DNA of 64,000 nucleotides from Gracilaria domingensis (GCA_022539475.1 VCMS01000047.1:186001-250000), one strand, 5' to 3'; counted from the first letter of the stretch, positions 51,087 through 62,222 are shown. Notes: generated by a model not told the origin, from the letters alone. Numbers and translations: made by a program.

Positions 51087-52511
51087 AGGCAGATTGAGGC
51101 GAAGGAGACCTCATTTCACGTTGTCGGATGAGCCACTGCAAACAATTGGACTGCGAGTATGACTTTGCCCACCATTGCATTCTTTGGACTCCCAAGCTGG
51201 GAGCAGCCTAGTTGCAGACGTTCACATCGTCGACGGTGAGAGAGAGAGAGAGAGATGATGATCATCATGATGCTTGTGCGGTATAAAGCGCGTGTTGTAC
51301 TCTAGTGCTGCCAGTCGGTCTTGGAAATTCCGCTGGGCGACACGCCCACACTTCCCGGTTAATTCGCACTGCCTGCAGCTCCACCTCGATTTTGTACTTC
51401 GGGAATACATGTTTTGGATCATGAAGCGGCAAATCTCAACAAGAGGAGCTGAAAGTGTGGCATCGGTGAGTACTCTTGCTTTCAGATATCTCAGCTTTAT
51501 GTTTCATGCGTCGCGGAGTTAGCGTTCCTCTCCCGGGTCTCTTGTGACCAGTCGTGGTCCGCCTCTCACACCAACGCATTACCAATAGTTGGCTTTTCGA
51601 AAAGTGCAAGACGAGCAACTGTGACGGCAAGAGTTCGAAGACTACATCCGACACTGCTACCATCTCTGCTTCCAGTAGTGCCAATGGTCACACAGTTTCC
51701 ACTGCTTTGGACAGGAGTTTTATATCTGATTTAGTCCTTGGTTTTCTACATCTATTTCCTACCTCTCGCTTACTCATTTCAGCCAGGCTGCTGGCTTTGT
51801 TATGGCAAATCATTCATCCTCTTCTGATTGGAAGTCGCAGAAATACTCAACTTCTCTTTTGCGCCAATCAATCTCTGCCCCTCGTTGTAGCTGGAAAGCT
51901 TAAGGTGCGCACCACCAGTCGAGGAACTGTTGCTCGCGTCTCAGATGGTTCAGACTTGTCCAGATATCCAAATCCATTGCTCAGTACATAAAGTGCCACT
52001 CAATATGACGGTAACCTCGCGTGCGCTTTTGTTATAGGTGGGAGAATTATTGATGTCGTAGTGGGCAACATATACTTAGCCCGATATCCATGTATACGAC
52101 GCAGAGCATTGAACGAAGTTTGTACAGCCATTTACGCGGAGACCTGAGAATAGAACGTGCCTCCGTATCCTGTTCATGTGATTGTAGTTATCAAGCTTTC
52201 GTTCCCTGTGAATTCACGTAAACCTTTCAGCTCCTCTGGGATATGGTGTCACAATACACTGAAACGAGTTGCCCTTAGCAACGAGTTCAGCACAACGGTA
52301 GCTCTCTTGTACTGAGAATGAAACAGCTACACATCTTGATCAGTAAAAAGTCAGTTTGTGATTTAGAAACTTGGTGACCTCACTTGGAGAAAGAGCTCTT
52401 GTTAGTTATCTACAACACTGAGAAAACTTTACAATTCAATTCCAATTGTTAGAGTGCGAACTATGTAATGGACATGCACTAATTGGATGATGACGTGTGG
52501 CAGTTTCTAGA
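51087..52511. other. Gene-free stretch
   Basis: Contains a GA microsatellite followed by ATGATGATCATCATGAT (51237-51272). A plus-strand frame 51554-51991 lacks a credible start and relatives. Nothing else is supported. Confidence 0.4.
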
Positions 52512-54037
52512 TTACTGCTTTCGAGCGATGTTGTCCATCATCATTATAACGTCAGTATCGGTGTTCGGTTTGAGAATTCTCAGTAGGTCTGCACCCAGTC
52601 TCTTTCTGAACAGCAGCAACGAACCAGGAATTCCTTCTGCTTCTCTGCATCGAATCCTAAACCCCAGTTTACTTTGAAGCATCACCTTAACAAGATCATT
52701 TGTCACTCTACTGTTGGCAAATTCTCTGCCAGTCTCATCAACAAGTACAAAACGAGCATACCACTGGGCCCCTGACAGTTCAGGCAGGTCCAAGGTTCGC
52801 ATCTTGTCATGATCGCAATCTAATCGTTTGGACCAAGTGCGGGTATCTTAGATGGGTGGTTGTCCTTTCATCGTTCCTGATATAGCAACACAGTGTACTT
52901 TATGTGTCGCAGCTTTGCCCCACAGGCATATTGTTCCCATCCACAAACGTCTCTCGCTCGTCGCTGGAGGCGTCGTCGGAGGAACAGCGCCAATCGGAGT
53001 TGGAACATATCCAGCCTGGTGTCCGACCGTATTGGTTGACAAAGCCTGATCTTTTCCGCCCATGACGTTCATACCGACTCTATTAGCAAAACCTCCGACT
53101 CCTACCGCACCCCCCGGAAGCTTGTTTGCCTTAAGCCCGATCATATCAACAGCATTCGGTTCCATACCGTTTTCCCTGGGAGATTGCTGTTAGCACTCCG
53201 GCTACAACGTTGGTTCCATTGTCTGAAACATTTCCAGTGGTTGTGTCTTTGTCATGGGCACGTGGCACCGGTCCAGTCACTCTTGTTCAAGTCTGGGATT
53301 CTGCGGCAATAGTTCGAGGAGCCGCTAGAGACAGACCTGGCTGTATAGAACCCAAAAGCTGCAGCTATGTTAATCATATTCCGTGTATTAAGAAGAGAAC
53401 TATAAATCTGTGAACCCGAAGTAGCTGGAGTTTCTCCGATTATACGATTAATGGCAGGGTTTGAGGGGTTTCCATTGGGAGCTACATTCAGAACTGAATT
53501 CGGACCTATAGCATTATTAAGTGGTACACCCTGAGCCATTGACATTCCAGTCCTCAACTGCACACCGTCACCATAAAACTGTTCTTTGTCATACCTTCTT
53601 TGCAGGGCATCTATGGCTTGCGCCCGTTTCTCAGGGGATAAACCATTTAGCTGTGCATTGGACATGATGTTGAGTCCCATTGGAGTGAGGGAAGCTGGTT
53701 GCCCAGTGTGCGGGGGGTAAATAGCATTGGCTCCCGGTATGAGCATGTTTGGAACTCCTTGGGGGTTTAAGTTCATTAGGGATCCGTCGATTCCTGACGC
53801 TGCCAACGCATTCGAACCCACAGCGGTATGTAATCCTTGTGCTGCATGATTAGTGCCAGGAACCGCCGCAGGATTTCCAACCGCACCCATCACAGGTCTA
53901 TTTTCTCTATTGAGATAGAGAGCCATAGACGAAACTACACCGGGGCCGCACAAACCGTGAACAAAATTCAGTTCAGACATGTAATCTCCGTTGTTACCCA
54001 TTCCCATGTTTGCAAAAAACTGCTGGTTCAAATCCAT
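52512..54037 (-). pseudogene. SPOC-domain-like gene with one in-frame stop
   Basis: From the ATG at 54037 a Gly/Asn/Pro-rich region (with LNGLSPEKRAQAIDALQRRY) is joined by a probable intron 53336-53176 (donor GTCTGT, GCTAACAG branch region, acceptor CTCCCAG, phase consistent) to a C-terminal domain. That domain starts RRLWMGTICLWGKAATHKVH and, after one in-frame TAA (52850-52848), continues TWSKRLDCDHDKM, WYARFVLVDE and GSLLLFRKRLGADLL. The pattern (WxG start, RL, final LLLF strand) resembles a SPOC domain as in Spen-type transcription/RNA regulators, or the related MED25 barrel. Because sequence on both sides of the TAA fits one domain in the same frame, the stop looks like a recent lesion or an error. 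The 5' end is unresolved; an Ala-rich frame upstream may be a further exon. Confidence 0.45.
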
Positions 54038-54423
54038 AGACGACCAGGTCTGGATTGCGATAGTGGGATCTGGCGTGAGTGGAAGGGATGACAGGGATTC
54101 GCGGCTGCAGCTGTAGCCGCTGCAGCGGCAGTAGCAGCGGCACCTGCACTGCTATTTCGGATCTGCTGGGGTTTCGACGACGTGGCCTCGCAAGGTGTTC
54201 GTAGAATATGCGACGCTGACCTGACTTGGTGCAATATAGTCTGTACGCCCTGCCTTTCAGCTGCAGCACCGGTCGGGAGGTTGAAAACTTAGAATCATCA
54301 CGCGACACCGCTTCTATGATCAGCGAACCAAACTTTTAGTGTCATTTGCGAGGAACTTTCTTAAGAATTAGAGTCTTACTACAAACCTGGAACAGAAAAA
54401 GAATAGGTTAGTAGTTTGCATCC
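54038..54423. other. Possible 5' exon region of the SPOC-like gene
   Basis: Minus strand contains an Ala/Thr-rich frame from a GCTGCx repeat (54105-54160). No firm exon boundaries could be set. Confidence 0.3.
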
Positions 54424-55221
54424 TCAGAATTGAAAAGTAATCAACAAGAATATATGACATAAACAAACCGTTATATAAAATCGACCCCAAGTTCCAGGAT
54501 AGGTAAGTACCATATTCCAAACACCGAACAAATACAGCTTTTGTAGCTGTGTCGGAACACGACCGCGAAAAATATCGAGAATAGTGACTGATAGTTCTTC
54601 GAGAAGAAGATAATGAAGAACTCTTGCAGTATCATAATACCTGTGTCGCAAAACGCAGTGATATGAACAAAACATTTCCAGTAAATCATTGCATACAAAG
54701 GTATCACCTGCGATTCTGTTGACATGATCCATTTTCACATGCTCTTCAATAAGAGAAAGCATCATCTGCGAAAAGACGTTGTAGGTAGTTTCATTGAACA
54801 AAATAATCAAGGAACCCATGTACAATACCGACGAATTCTCCATGTTCAGCAAAAGAATAAAAACCACTTTCTCGCGATTCAGATAAAGAGAATGGATATA
54901 AATTGTTATGTAGCACGACTTCACCTCTACAGCGCGGCGGATCCGTTTTAGGTTGTTGTTCATCATATGCTGATAATATTCCTGAGCCAAACTGGTAATC
55001 TTCAGTGTAGTCAAAAAGTGATCACTAAACCATGGATATATTCGTGTGATCTCCTGCGATATTGAAACAAAAGGTGGATCGGAAGTATCAAAGGAAAGCA
55101 CATTGACCCAGAGAAATTTCGCGAGACGATTGCCAACTTCAATAGGAAGGTTGTCTGATTGTGGTTCATCTTTCTCGTCTAAGATAGTGACAAGGGGGTC
55201 AGAGCTTGGATTCGGTCTCAA
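54424..55221 (-). CDS. Unrecognised ORF (possible exon), no ATG at its 5' end
   Basis: A 265-codon open frame whose first ~100 residues look protein-like (IEVGNRLAKFLWVNVLSFDT, FLTTLKITSLAQEYYQHMM); the later part is strongly hydrophobic and AT-driven. The upstream end lacks ATG but has a possible acceptor (ACTTTTGAG). It may be an exon of the SPOC-like gene or an independent decayed gene. No family recognised. Confidence 0.25.
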   Translation of the reverse strand: MRPNPSSDPLVTILDEKDEPQSDNLPIEVGNRLAKFLWVNVLSFDTSDPPFVSISQEITRIYPWFSDHFLTTLKITSLAQEYYQHMMNNNLKRIRRAVEVKSCYITIYIHSLYLNREKVVFILLLNMENSSVLYMGSLIILFNETTYNVFSQMMLSLIEEHVKMDHVNRIAGDTFVCNDLLEMFCSYHCVLRHRYYDTARVLHYLLLEELSVTILDIFRGRVPTQLQKLYLFGVWNMVLTYPGTWGRFYITVCLCHIFLLITFQF

Positions 55222-57121
55222 AAGTATGGAAAAGCTTATAGCGCAAGAAGGTAGTTAGTATTTCTTTATTATGAAAGAAAGTGTTACAACGTACTCCATC
55301 TTTGTATACGTGGCGGCGGGAGAGTGATGTCAAGGATGAGCCAAAGATTCGGTAATGATGCTAGCGATGCACTAGAGCAGAAGCTGTTGTTGAGGATTTC
55401 GACAGATCTAGCGAGTGGGAGCTAGTAGTGTATAACATTGTGCCTTATGTCTGTACGGGCATAGTTTCAAGTCTGGAAGTGGATCAACGTGTACGTGATG
55501 TACTGTCGGAACCAGTGTACATCATTTTTCATCACTGAAAATATACCTGCAAGTACTGGGCAAGAACGCATTCATGCAAGTTGTATAGTGAAGCTTATCG
55601 CTTTGATAGACGCATATTTCCTACGACGCTGTACAATTTGAACAGCTGTACTACTATTCAAAACTTTTGTGCGAGCCGTTTTCCACGTATACACCTGGCA
55701 GAAGCGTTGGAAAGTTTCCAGGAAGGCGCGGAAAGTTTCGTTTCTGCGTTTTCTTGGCTTGGGACCCTTTGCAAAAAAACGACGAGTCACGGTCTGACGG
55801 CGTCCTCAACGAGAAATTCTCCTAGCATTGGAAGAATGGTTGATCATTCAACTGCAATTCGAATATTTTGCCATTCGTAGCACATCTTACAGTATATTCA
55901 AATGCATTTAAAATAAAAATGCTTACACCGGTCAAAGCAGTGGAATGCATTCCAATGAAAATGATGCTTCACCATTCATACTTGCGAAACCATTTGAATG
56001 AACATGTTGGATTACCAGTCAAACCATTCAAAGCATTCAAATGGAAACCATTTTTTTTGGCAGCGGCTTGTGGCTGCTCACCAGGTGATTGCGGTGGTCG
56101 CGCCGGACGCGGTGCGCCGTTGCAGCGGCCCATATGTATAGCGAGGCAAAACGTGCTGCCTTACGAGGTGGCCCCTTTTCAGTGCACGGCGCAAAATTGA
56201 AGCAAGTATGCGCTCGTGCGTTCCGTTCCATCCCTCCACGCAGCGGCGCACGCAGCTTAAACATGCGCGCTCCGCCGCTGTGCCGTGCGCGCCGCGCCCG
56301 GCGCATTGTGGCGACGCACGACGGCGGTATTATCAGTACACGTGCATTCAAGGCATTCAACTGATTTTGCATTATAAGGGTATGTCATTCAAATGAAAAA
56401 TGCATTTGAATAGTTTGCGGCCTATACTATTCAATGTAAGGAGTCCAGTCGAATGTATTCTAGGGCCATTCCCTTGTTCAGTATGGACCATTCAAAAGGT
56501 TCTTAAATAGTTCCATTGAAATGGAGAAGACCATTTCAATGATTTTCTGTTCATAGTATTTGTTGTTTGAATGCAGTCAACGAATCATTCTTCCAATGCT
56601 AGAAATTCTCTGAAAACTACGAAGAGCAGCAACTTTTGCAACGCTATACCGTCATCATCACGGCGTCATGTTGTCGGCCGCGTGAAGATGCCCTGATGCC
56701 CTTAGGGCATCTCTAGGGAGTGCCCGACATAACGGTAAACCGCCAAAATCAGCAAAAACGTGGGCATTCCTCATTGGCTGGCAGTAAAACACGTTATCGG
56801 CATAGCGCCAAAATCAAGAACATTCAAAACGCCATTTTGGTGATGGCGTCGGCGGTTACAGCCAAAGCAGGCAAAAACAATAAAAACAAAGTTTGCTCTC
56901 ATAGAGTAGCAGTCCAATCGAACGAAGAAGCACTAGCCAAATATAAGCTTACGTAGATAGAGTGCGGCAGAAGCCAAACAACACAAGCACCAACACAAGA
57001 ACAGAAGAGGGATACCAAACAATAGACAAAAAGATAAGGAAGAACAAACAAAGATGATATATGTAATGAGATATGAATAGAAATGTGTCACAATTGGGCA
57101 TTGAAAAGAGAAAGCTGTGCT
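55222..57121. other. Repeat-rich, gene-free stretch
   Basis: Contains the CATTCAAATG motif cluster (55896-56572) with a GC-rich core, then inverted repeats at 56672-56880: GATGCCC/GGGCATC around TTA at 56695-56711, and GTAAACCGCC near 56732 facing GGCGGTTAC near 56866. No gene supported. Confidence 0.5.
55896..56572. repeat. CATTCAAATG-type motif cluster flanking a GC-rich core
   Basis: At least ten close variants of CATTCAAA / TTTGAATG occur in both orientations on both sides (for example 55896, 55991, 56024, 56035, 56345, 56386, 56402, 56489) of a GC-rich segment of about 250 bp (56085-56335) with no motif copies. It looks like subterminal repeats of a non-autonomous element. Confidence 0.6.
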
Positions 57122-57622
57122 CTAAAAGATAGTGTTGTTCTTCTTTCTAAGTGTCGCACGATGACGGTGGCTCCTGTAGTGGACGCGCAGATCGTGGGCT
57201 TCAGAGAACCGGATGTCGCAAGCCTTGCAGTGAATGTCCAGCTCGGTGTAGTTTGCATGGCGCAAAGCTCTGCGATGGCGACGGCCGGCTTGATGGACTT
57301 CAAGCTGACGCTGGCTCTAGACCTTGATGTCACAGACACCACAGCGTTTGAAGATTCGCTTACGCGGAGGAAAGTTACGACGGCGCTTCTCCTTCTGAGT
57401 GGCTACGCGAAAGATGTGGCGCTTGCGTGGCCCGTCAAGAGGCTGCACAGCCGACTTCTTTATCTGCGGAACGGGATCGGGGACTTCTTCTAGACGCTCG
57501 TCCGGGTCAACCACGGACGAATACTCGCTGGGTGAAACGAAAGACCTTGGCACTTGATGTGAAACAAACAAGAAGTTAGTAGTCACACAAAATGCCAAAA
57601 GAGCAGCTGAGAACAACTTACT
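57122..57622 (-). pseudogene. Double C2H2 (U1-like) zinc-finger gene with an in-frame TAG
   Basis: A 69-nt intron (57621-57553; donor GTAAGT, perfect TACTAAC, acceptor ATCAAG) joins the end of a leader exon (last base 57622) to exon 57552-57122. The start ATG is formed across the junction (A|TG), with an in-frame TAA ten codons earlier. The frame then codes an acidic segment, a basic segment (EKRRRNFPPRKR), finger 1 CGVCDIKV-stop-SQRQLEVHQAGRRH and finger 2 CKACDIRFSEAHDLRVHYRSHRH. Both are C-x2-C-x12-H-x5-H. The TAG (57319-57317) sits where finger 2 has its structural Phe. U1/JAZ-like fingers often bind double-stranded RNA or snRNP. Probably a recently broken gene or a sequencing error; truncation would remove both fingers. 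Confidence 0.55.
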
Positions 57623-58496
57623 CTTGAACGATTGCCTCAGGGCCGTAGGTTAATAGGAACCTCACGCCGTATCACACAGTGTGTCTAGCAACAACAGGTG
57701 CAAAGCAACACTATGTGAGGAACGGAATCGCAACGCGAAAGAACCAGTGAAACCAGAGTCTAAGGCCGACAAGAGAAGCAAGGGAACAGATGTAGGCAGG
57801 AGAGGCCCGCACAACGACGAAGGAACGGAGAGGAACAACAACAAAGACAACCGCGGCCGGTAGAAACGGGAGAAAACGATAACGAGAACAACGACAACAA
57901 AGAGAACCACCACGGAGAAGAGGGAGAGACGGGGAACCAAGAAGAACGGATTTCGGGAGAGAGAGGCACGCCCGCACAACGCTAACCCAACGTTAGGGTA
58001 GTACGGACGCTTTGCCGACTCACACGAGACGAGCCCAGAGGAGGGGCTGTGTGAGTAGCAGGGAACGTTGTGGGCGGTGAGACCAAGCCGACAAACGGGG
58101 AGAGCGAGAGAGGTTGAGGATGGGGGAATAAGGTTGAGACGACAAAGAGGAAAAGAGATAAGGAGTGTGGGTGGGAGGAGGTCGTCGAAGGGGAAGTGGT
58201 CTGGCCGGAGTTGAGTCGGAGGCGACTGCTCCGGCCCTTTTCATAGTGCTTTCTATCCTAAAATATGGGCTACAAGTCGTCGTTTTCAATCCCGCCAATA
58301 AATTTGCGTTGCATGTACAATTATGGCCCTTTGCCCAATAACTGTCGGGTTATGGACGGTCTAGTACGTTACATGCCGATGGGTTGGTGATTTCGTAATC
58401 GGGTTTTGAGCGTGGCAGAATTTGGTGAGCCACTTAACCTAGATTTGGGTTCCGAACCACTATGCAAAACCTAGGGTTCTTGAGATTGTGCCACGC
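57623..58496. other. Purine-rich (plus strand) spacer
   Basis: 57.68-57.97 kb is strongly AG-rich on the plus strand, i.e. pyrimidine-rich in the direction of the zinc-finger gene, matching the leader style of other genes here. No other gene. Confidence 0.4.
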
Positions 58497-58645
58497 GCAT
58501 TACACTGGCATCTCCTCGTGGCGGTGCATATTTTGCAACGGGCATTATAGTGGCCCCTCCTCGCGGCGGTGCATATTTTGCGACGGGCATTATAGTGGCA
58601 CCTCCTCGCGGCGGTGCACATTTTGCAACGGGCATTATAGTGGCA
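58497..58645 (+). repeat. 45-bp tandem repeat, about 3.3 copies
   Basis: The unit (GCATTATAGTGGCACCTCCT, then CGCGGCGGTGCATATTTTGC) recurs at 58497, 58542, 58587 and 58632. 45 bp equals 15 codons and the array is open in one plus frame from the ATG at 58462 (62 codons), giving repeats of RRCIFCNGHYSG with a CxxC per unit. A degenerate copy of the first 20-25 bp recurs near 58706. Coding status is unproven. Confidence 0.8.
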
Positions 58646-58847
58646 CCTGATTCGGTTCTTTTTTAAACTACTATAATAAATCTAGGGTTGGCGAGACCAT
58701 ACCACGTGCATTATCATGGCGCCCTGCACGGCAGAGAGTCATGTGGCCACGTGGCTTACCTGTGCGCGCCTCTTGTGGCTCTATTTAATCTCTGCTCGGC
58801 TGGGCTTGCTCGCGCCGTCCCGCTCCCTACGCCGCCCTTCCTCAACA

Positions 58848-59273
58848 ATGTCTGTTCAGACCGGCGCTTTCGATGGGGAGGCCAGCACCGGTCCCCACTC
58901 CGTCATCGACGTCGAACCCGAAGGGGACACGGCGCTGGAGAACGGCGTCGTCGAGGACAAGGTGCCCGCGTCGGGTGCCGTCATTGCTGGCACCGTTGCG
59001 GGCACGGGTGGTGGTGGACCGGCTGGGGGCGGGAGACACTTGTCCCCCCGTGATGCGATGAGGGAGGTGAACACGTGGCTTCTTCGCTCGTGTAGCTGCG
59101 AACGCTACGCGGAGGACATCGTGCGCGATATCTTGACTTTGGCCCCGCCAACGTACGTGCGGGGCCTGAGAGACGGGATGCGGTTCGCTATGCATTGCTT
59201 CAAGCTTGCAAAGGCAGGGGAAGCTGCAACTGCCGCTCTAGTTCGCGACATGGACGCATACTTATCCCATTAA
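58848..59273 (+). CDS. Orphan ORF with TATA-like promoter, beside the Gypsy element
   Basis: 141 codons from the ATG at 58848, preceded by TATTTAA at 58782-58788 and a pyrimidine-rich leader ending CCTTCCTCAACA. The first half is acidic and Gly-rich. The second half is helical with three cysteines (MREVNTWLLRSCSCERYAED, MRFAMHCFKLAK). No family recognised. It lies next to the 3' side of a minus-strand Gypsy pol, so it may be antisense to, or part of, that element's LTR region, or an independent small gene. Confidence 0.45.
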   Translation: MSVQTGAFDGEASTGPHSVIDVEPEGDTALENGVVEDKVPASGAVIAGTVAGTGGGGPAGGGRHLSPRDAMREVNTWLLRSCSCERYAEDIVRDILTLAPPTYVRGLRDGMRFAMHCFKLAKAGEAATAALVRDMDAYLSH

Positions 59274-59274
59274 A

Positions 59275-59301
59275 CTCTTTCTTTCTTTTTTTTCTTTGTC
59301 T
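59275..59301 (-). promoter_or_regulatory. Possible polypurine tract of the Gypsy element
   Basis: Read on the minus strand this is a 27-nt run of A and G, except for one C near its 5' end, about 165 bp past the end of pol, where a Ty3/Gypsy polypurine tract preceding the 3' LTR would be expected. The LTR cannot be confirmed because the 5' LTR is outside the window. It could equally be a pyrimidine-rich 3' UTR of the plus-strand ORF. Confidence 0.3.
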
Positions 59302-59464
59302 ACTGTTCTGTATTTCTTGCCCGCTTGCGGGTTTCCTGACTCACACACCACCAAACCCAAACGACGCTACGCCCGTCGTCGAAAGTACTGATCTAGTTCT
59401 CGATGGTATAATGGAAAAGGAAGGGCATCGCCATCTTCTCTGGGTCGGGGATGTAGCTGAGTAT

Positions 59465-60779
59465 CTAAGCGATTCCTATGCGAGCATAGTGCGAAATATG
59501 GTCCTGAGTCTCTTGTATGTAGAGTTGCGATTCTGGGAGATGCCCATGCAAGGAGACTGCATGGTAGTAAAGATATACCACGAATTCTGGCTTGATATTA
59601 CTGCCGTAGTTCTGGTGCACACGTCGAAATAATGTTCTTAAGATAGATCCTCCTCTACGACTCAATAACGGGCCTGAGATTGAGAACAGGTCGAGTGAGG
59701 CATGCGTCAGCGTCCAGGTAACCCTTTCCACCTCTGGGATAGAGACGTTCAAAGGGATAAGCCATGAATGTATGCTTTTCCCTCCAATGATAAAGTGACA
59801 CGAGATATTGGGTGCAATGAGGATACTGTAGTCAACGCGGTGTGGCATTACAGTGATCTGAGTGGAATATGGGGCAGGGGTGTCTTCGCCTTCCGTAATA
59901 GTGGCTACCACCTCGTCCTGCAGATGAACTGGTCGGCGGTGATACCGCTTGAGCCGGCGGGCGTGGACTCCTTCTCTAGTGTAGCGATTATGAGGGGATA
60001 CTAGGACATATCGGGGGTGCCTGGCTTTAACCACCTTACAGGGTCCGTAGAATTTTGACTGAAAGGCAGGCCACTTCACGTTGGGGTTCAGAGCCTTCCC
60101 ATGTATCACCAAGACTTCATCACCGACGTTGAACCGGTGCCCGGACTTGGGGTCGTCTTGTCGATTGGGTTGAGATAGAACTCTGGAAGATCTGCCTGCG
60201 GAATTTGCCAGTAGTTCATGATGACGATTAGTGGGGGTTGGATCTACCATGAGCGGGGGTAGGTCGTCTGAGCTCATTCGTGGGACTGTGCCATACATGA
60301 GCTCAAAAGGAGAAAACCCGTCACCCAACCGGCGCCTCCTGTATCCGTAAAGTATCTGCTCGAGAGCTTCATCCCATTCTTGTCCCTCATTGAAGATCGT
60401 CTTGGCAATCGATTTTTCTGATGGTTCCAACCATCCTTTCAGCACGGCCATTAGACATAGATTCATAGGCCATGGTGGGCTTGAGGAATATCTTCTTACT
60501 CTCCATGTATGCCTCGACTGCCTTGGCTTTGAAAGAACTGAAGTTGTCGGAGACGATCGTCAGCGGGGGATCAAACGGGGAAACCATATAAGATCGAACA
60601 AAGTGAATGACGGTGGTAGAGGTCTGATTACCGTAGGCCGCGGCAATAAGCCATCCTGTTATGTGTTCTACGCCAATCAGAGCAAAACGGTTGCCATTTC
60701 TGGTAGCCGGAAGAGGACCGGCGAAGTTCACAGAGAATGTATGAAATAGTCCAGTCAATGGGGCTCTTTGTCCTGGCCG
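59465..60779 (-). pseudogene. Gypsy pol part 4: integrase core and C-terminus
   Basis: The integrase core is readable in two frames joined at an A5 run near 60420. The first catalytic Asp is replaced by Asn (SVNFAGPLP, codon 60728-60726); the second Asp (TIVSDNF) and the Glu (NGRAERMV) remain. The GPY-type region FYGPCKVVKARHPRYVL follows, then about 160 further residues without a clear chromodomain. Confidence 0.85.
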
Positions 60780-62222
60780 CTACTTAAGCAGGGGTGTTGT
60801 GAACTGACACCCATCACAACTGCGAACATATGAAACGATGTCGGGGTACATTCCAGACCACCAGAATCGGAACTGGACCAGATCCTTAGTAGCCTCCAAG
60901 TCCCAATGTCCTATGTCATCATCAAAGGATGAGAGAATGCCACGGCGCTTGCTTACAGAGGGTAACACTCTTAATCCTTTCTTGGTACGGCGGTGGAGGA
61001 GACCTTCCCAAAGGAAGAACTTCTTCGCATTCCTCTTAATCAAAGCGCGGATCTTAGGGTCTTCTTCAGGAAAAGAAAAGGCGGCAAGGTACAACTTGAT
61101 GTGTGCGCAGAAGGGCTCCAAGTCATAGACTTCGTGCGTCGCATTCAGTACAACAGACACTTCATCATCCGGCTCCGGCGGATCCCCAACGGCAAAGCGA
61201 GAGAGATAGTCGGCAGCCAGATTCTTGTCGCCAGATCTATAGACTATGACGAACTCGTATTCCGCCAGCAGTTCCATCCATCGGGCTGGGCACCCGTGAA
61301 TGTCCTTCTTTTGGAATGCATACTTTAGAGCTTGATGGTCCGTAACAAGCTCAAAGAGGAGACCTCCGAGCAGATACATGCGAAACTTCTTCAAGGCAAA
61401 GACCACGGCTAGGGCCTTCTTTTTGCAAGTAGAATACTTTCGCTCGGCGGCATTAAGCGTGCGACTGGCAAATTGAATTGGGTGATACATTCCGTCCTCT
61501 TTCTTTTGTGACAGAACGGCACCAAGCGCGACTGAAGAAGCATCGGTTTCAACTCTAAAAGGCTTCTCAAAGTCGGGAAATGCCAAGACCGGCGGGGATA
61601 CTATCTTTCCCTTTAGATCATTAAACGGGGTTTTCATCTCTTTGGTGAAATTCAGCTTTCCCTTCCCTGTAGTGGCAGCATGCAGTACTGCTGACGTATC
61701 CGCGAAATCCTTTATGAACCTTCGATAATAACTGGCTAGACCGAGAAAACTTCGGAGCTCGGTTACCGTCGAGGGTTCGGAAGCCTTTTGGATGACGTCG
61801 ATCTTGTCTTGATCAACCGAAGTGCCTTCCTTGTTGATGACGTTACCAAGCAGTTTGATACGGGGCTGTGCGAAATCACATTTGGATATCTTTATCTTCA
61901 GACCATGACTTGCAAGGATCTCGAGCACCCTGGTTAGGTGGTACAAATGTTCTTCCAGGCTTCTCGAGAAGATGAAAACGTCGTCTATATAGACGCGAGC
62001 AAACTCTACCCCGTGAAGGACCGCGTCCATCATCCTTTGAAACGTGGCTGGGGCATTCATGAGACCAAAAGACATGACTTCAAACTGGAAGGTTCCCTGA
62101 CGACAAACGAAAGTCGTCATTTCTTTGCAGTCAGGGGCCATGCGCACCTGCCAGTATCCGTAGAAAAGGTCTAGGGTCGTGAAGAACGAACAACCACCCA
62201 AATCGTCAAAGATCTGTTCCAT
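60780..62222 (-). pseudogene. Gypsy pol part 3: RT catalytic core, RNase H, integrase zinc region
   Basis: Reverse transcriptase palm with FTTLDLFYGYWQV and the active site YIDD (about 61980-61991), GLASYYRRFIKDF, then RNase H (ETDASSVALGAVLSQ, VTDHQALKYAF). The RNase H segment reads CKKKALAVVFAL where related elements have EKEAL, so the catalytic Glu appears to be Lys. The integrase zinc region follows (IGHWDLEATKD, SCDGCQ), with one His of the HHCC set not seen. It ends in an in-frame TAG at 60782-60780. Confidence 0.88.

Noticed and set aside
51554-51991. Ser-rich plus-strand ORF that faintly recalls a hAT fragment
   Set aside because: No credible start and the similarity is too weak to support.
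58497-58645. CRISPR-like array
   Set aside because: Units are contiguous with no unique spacers in a eukaryotic genome; it is a plain tandem repeat.
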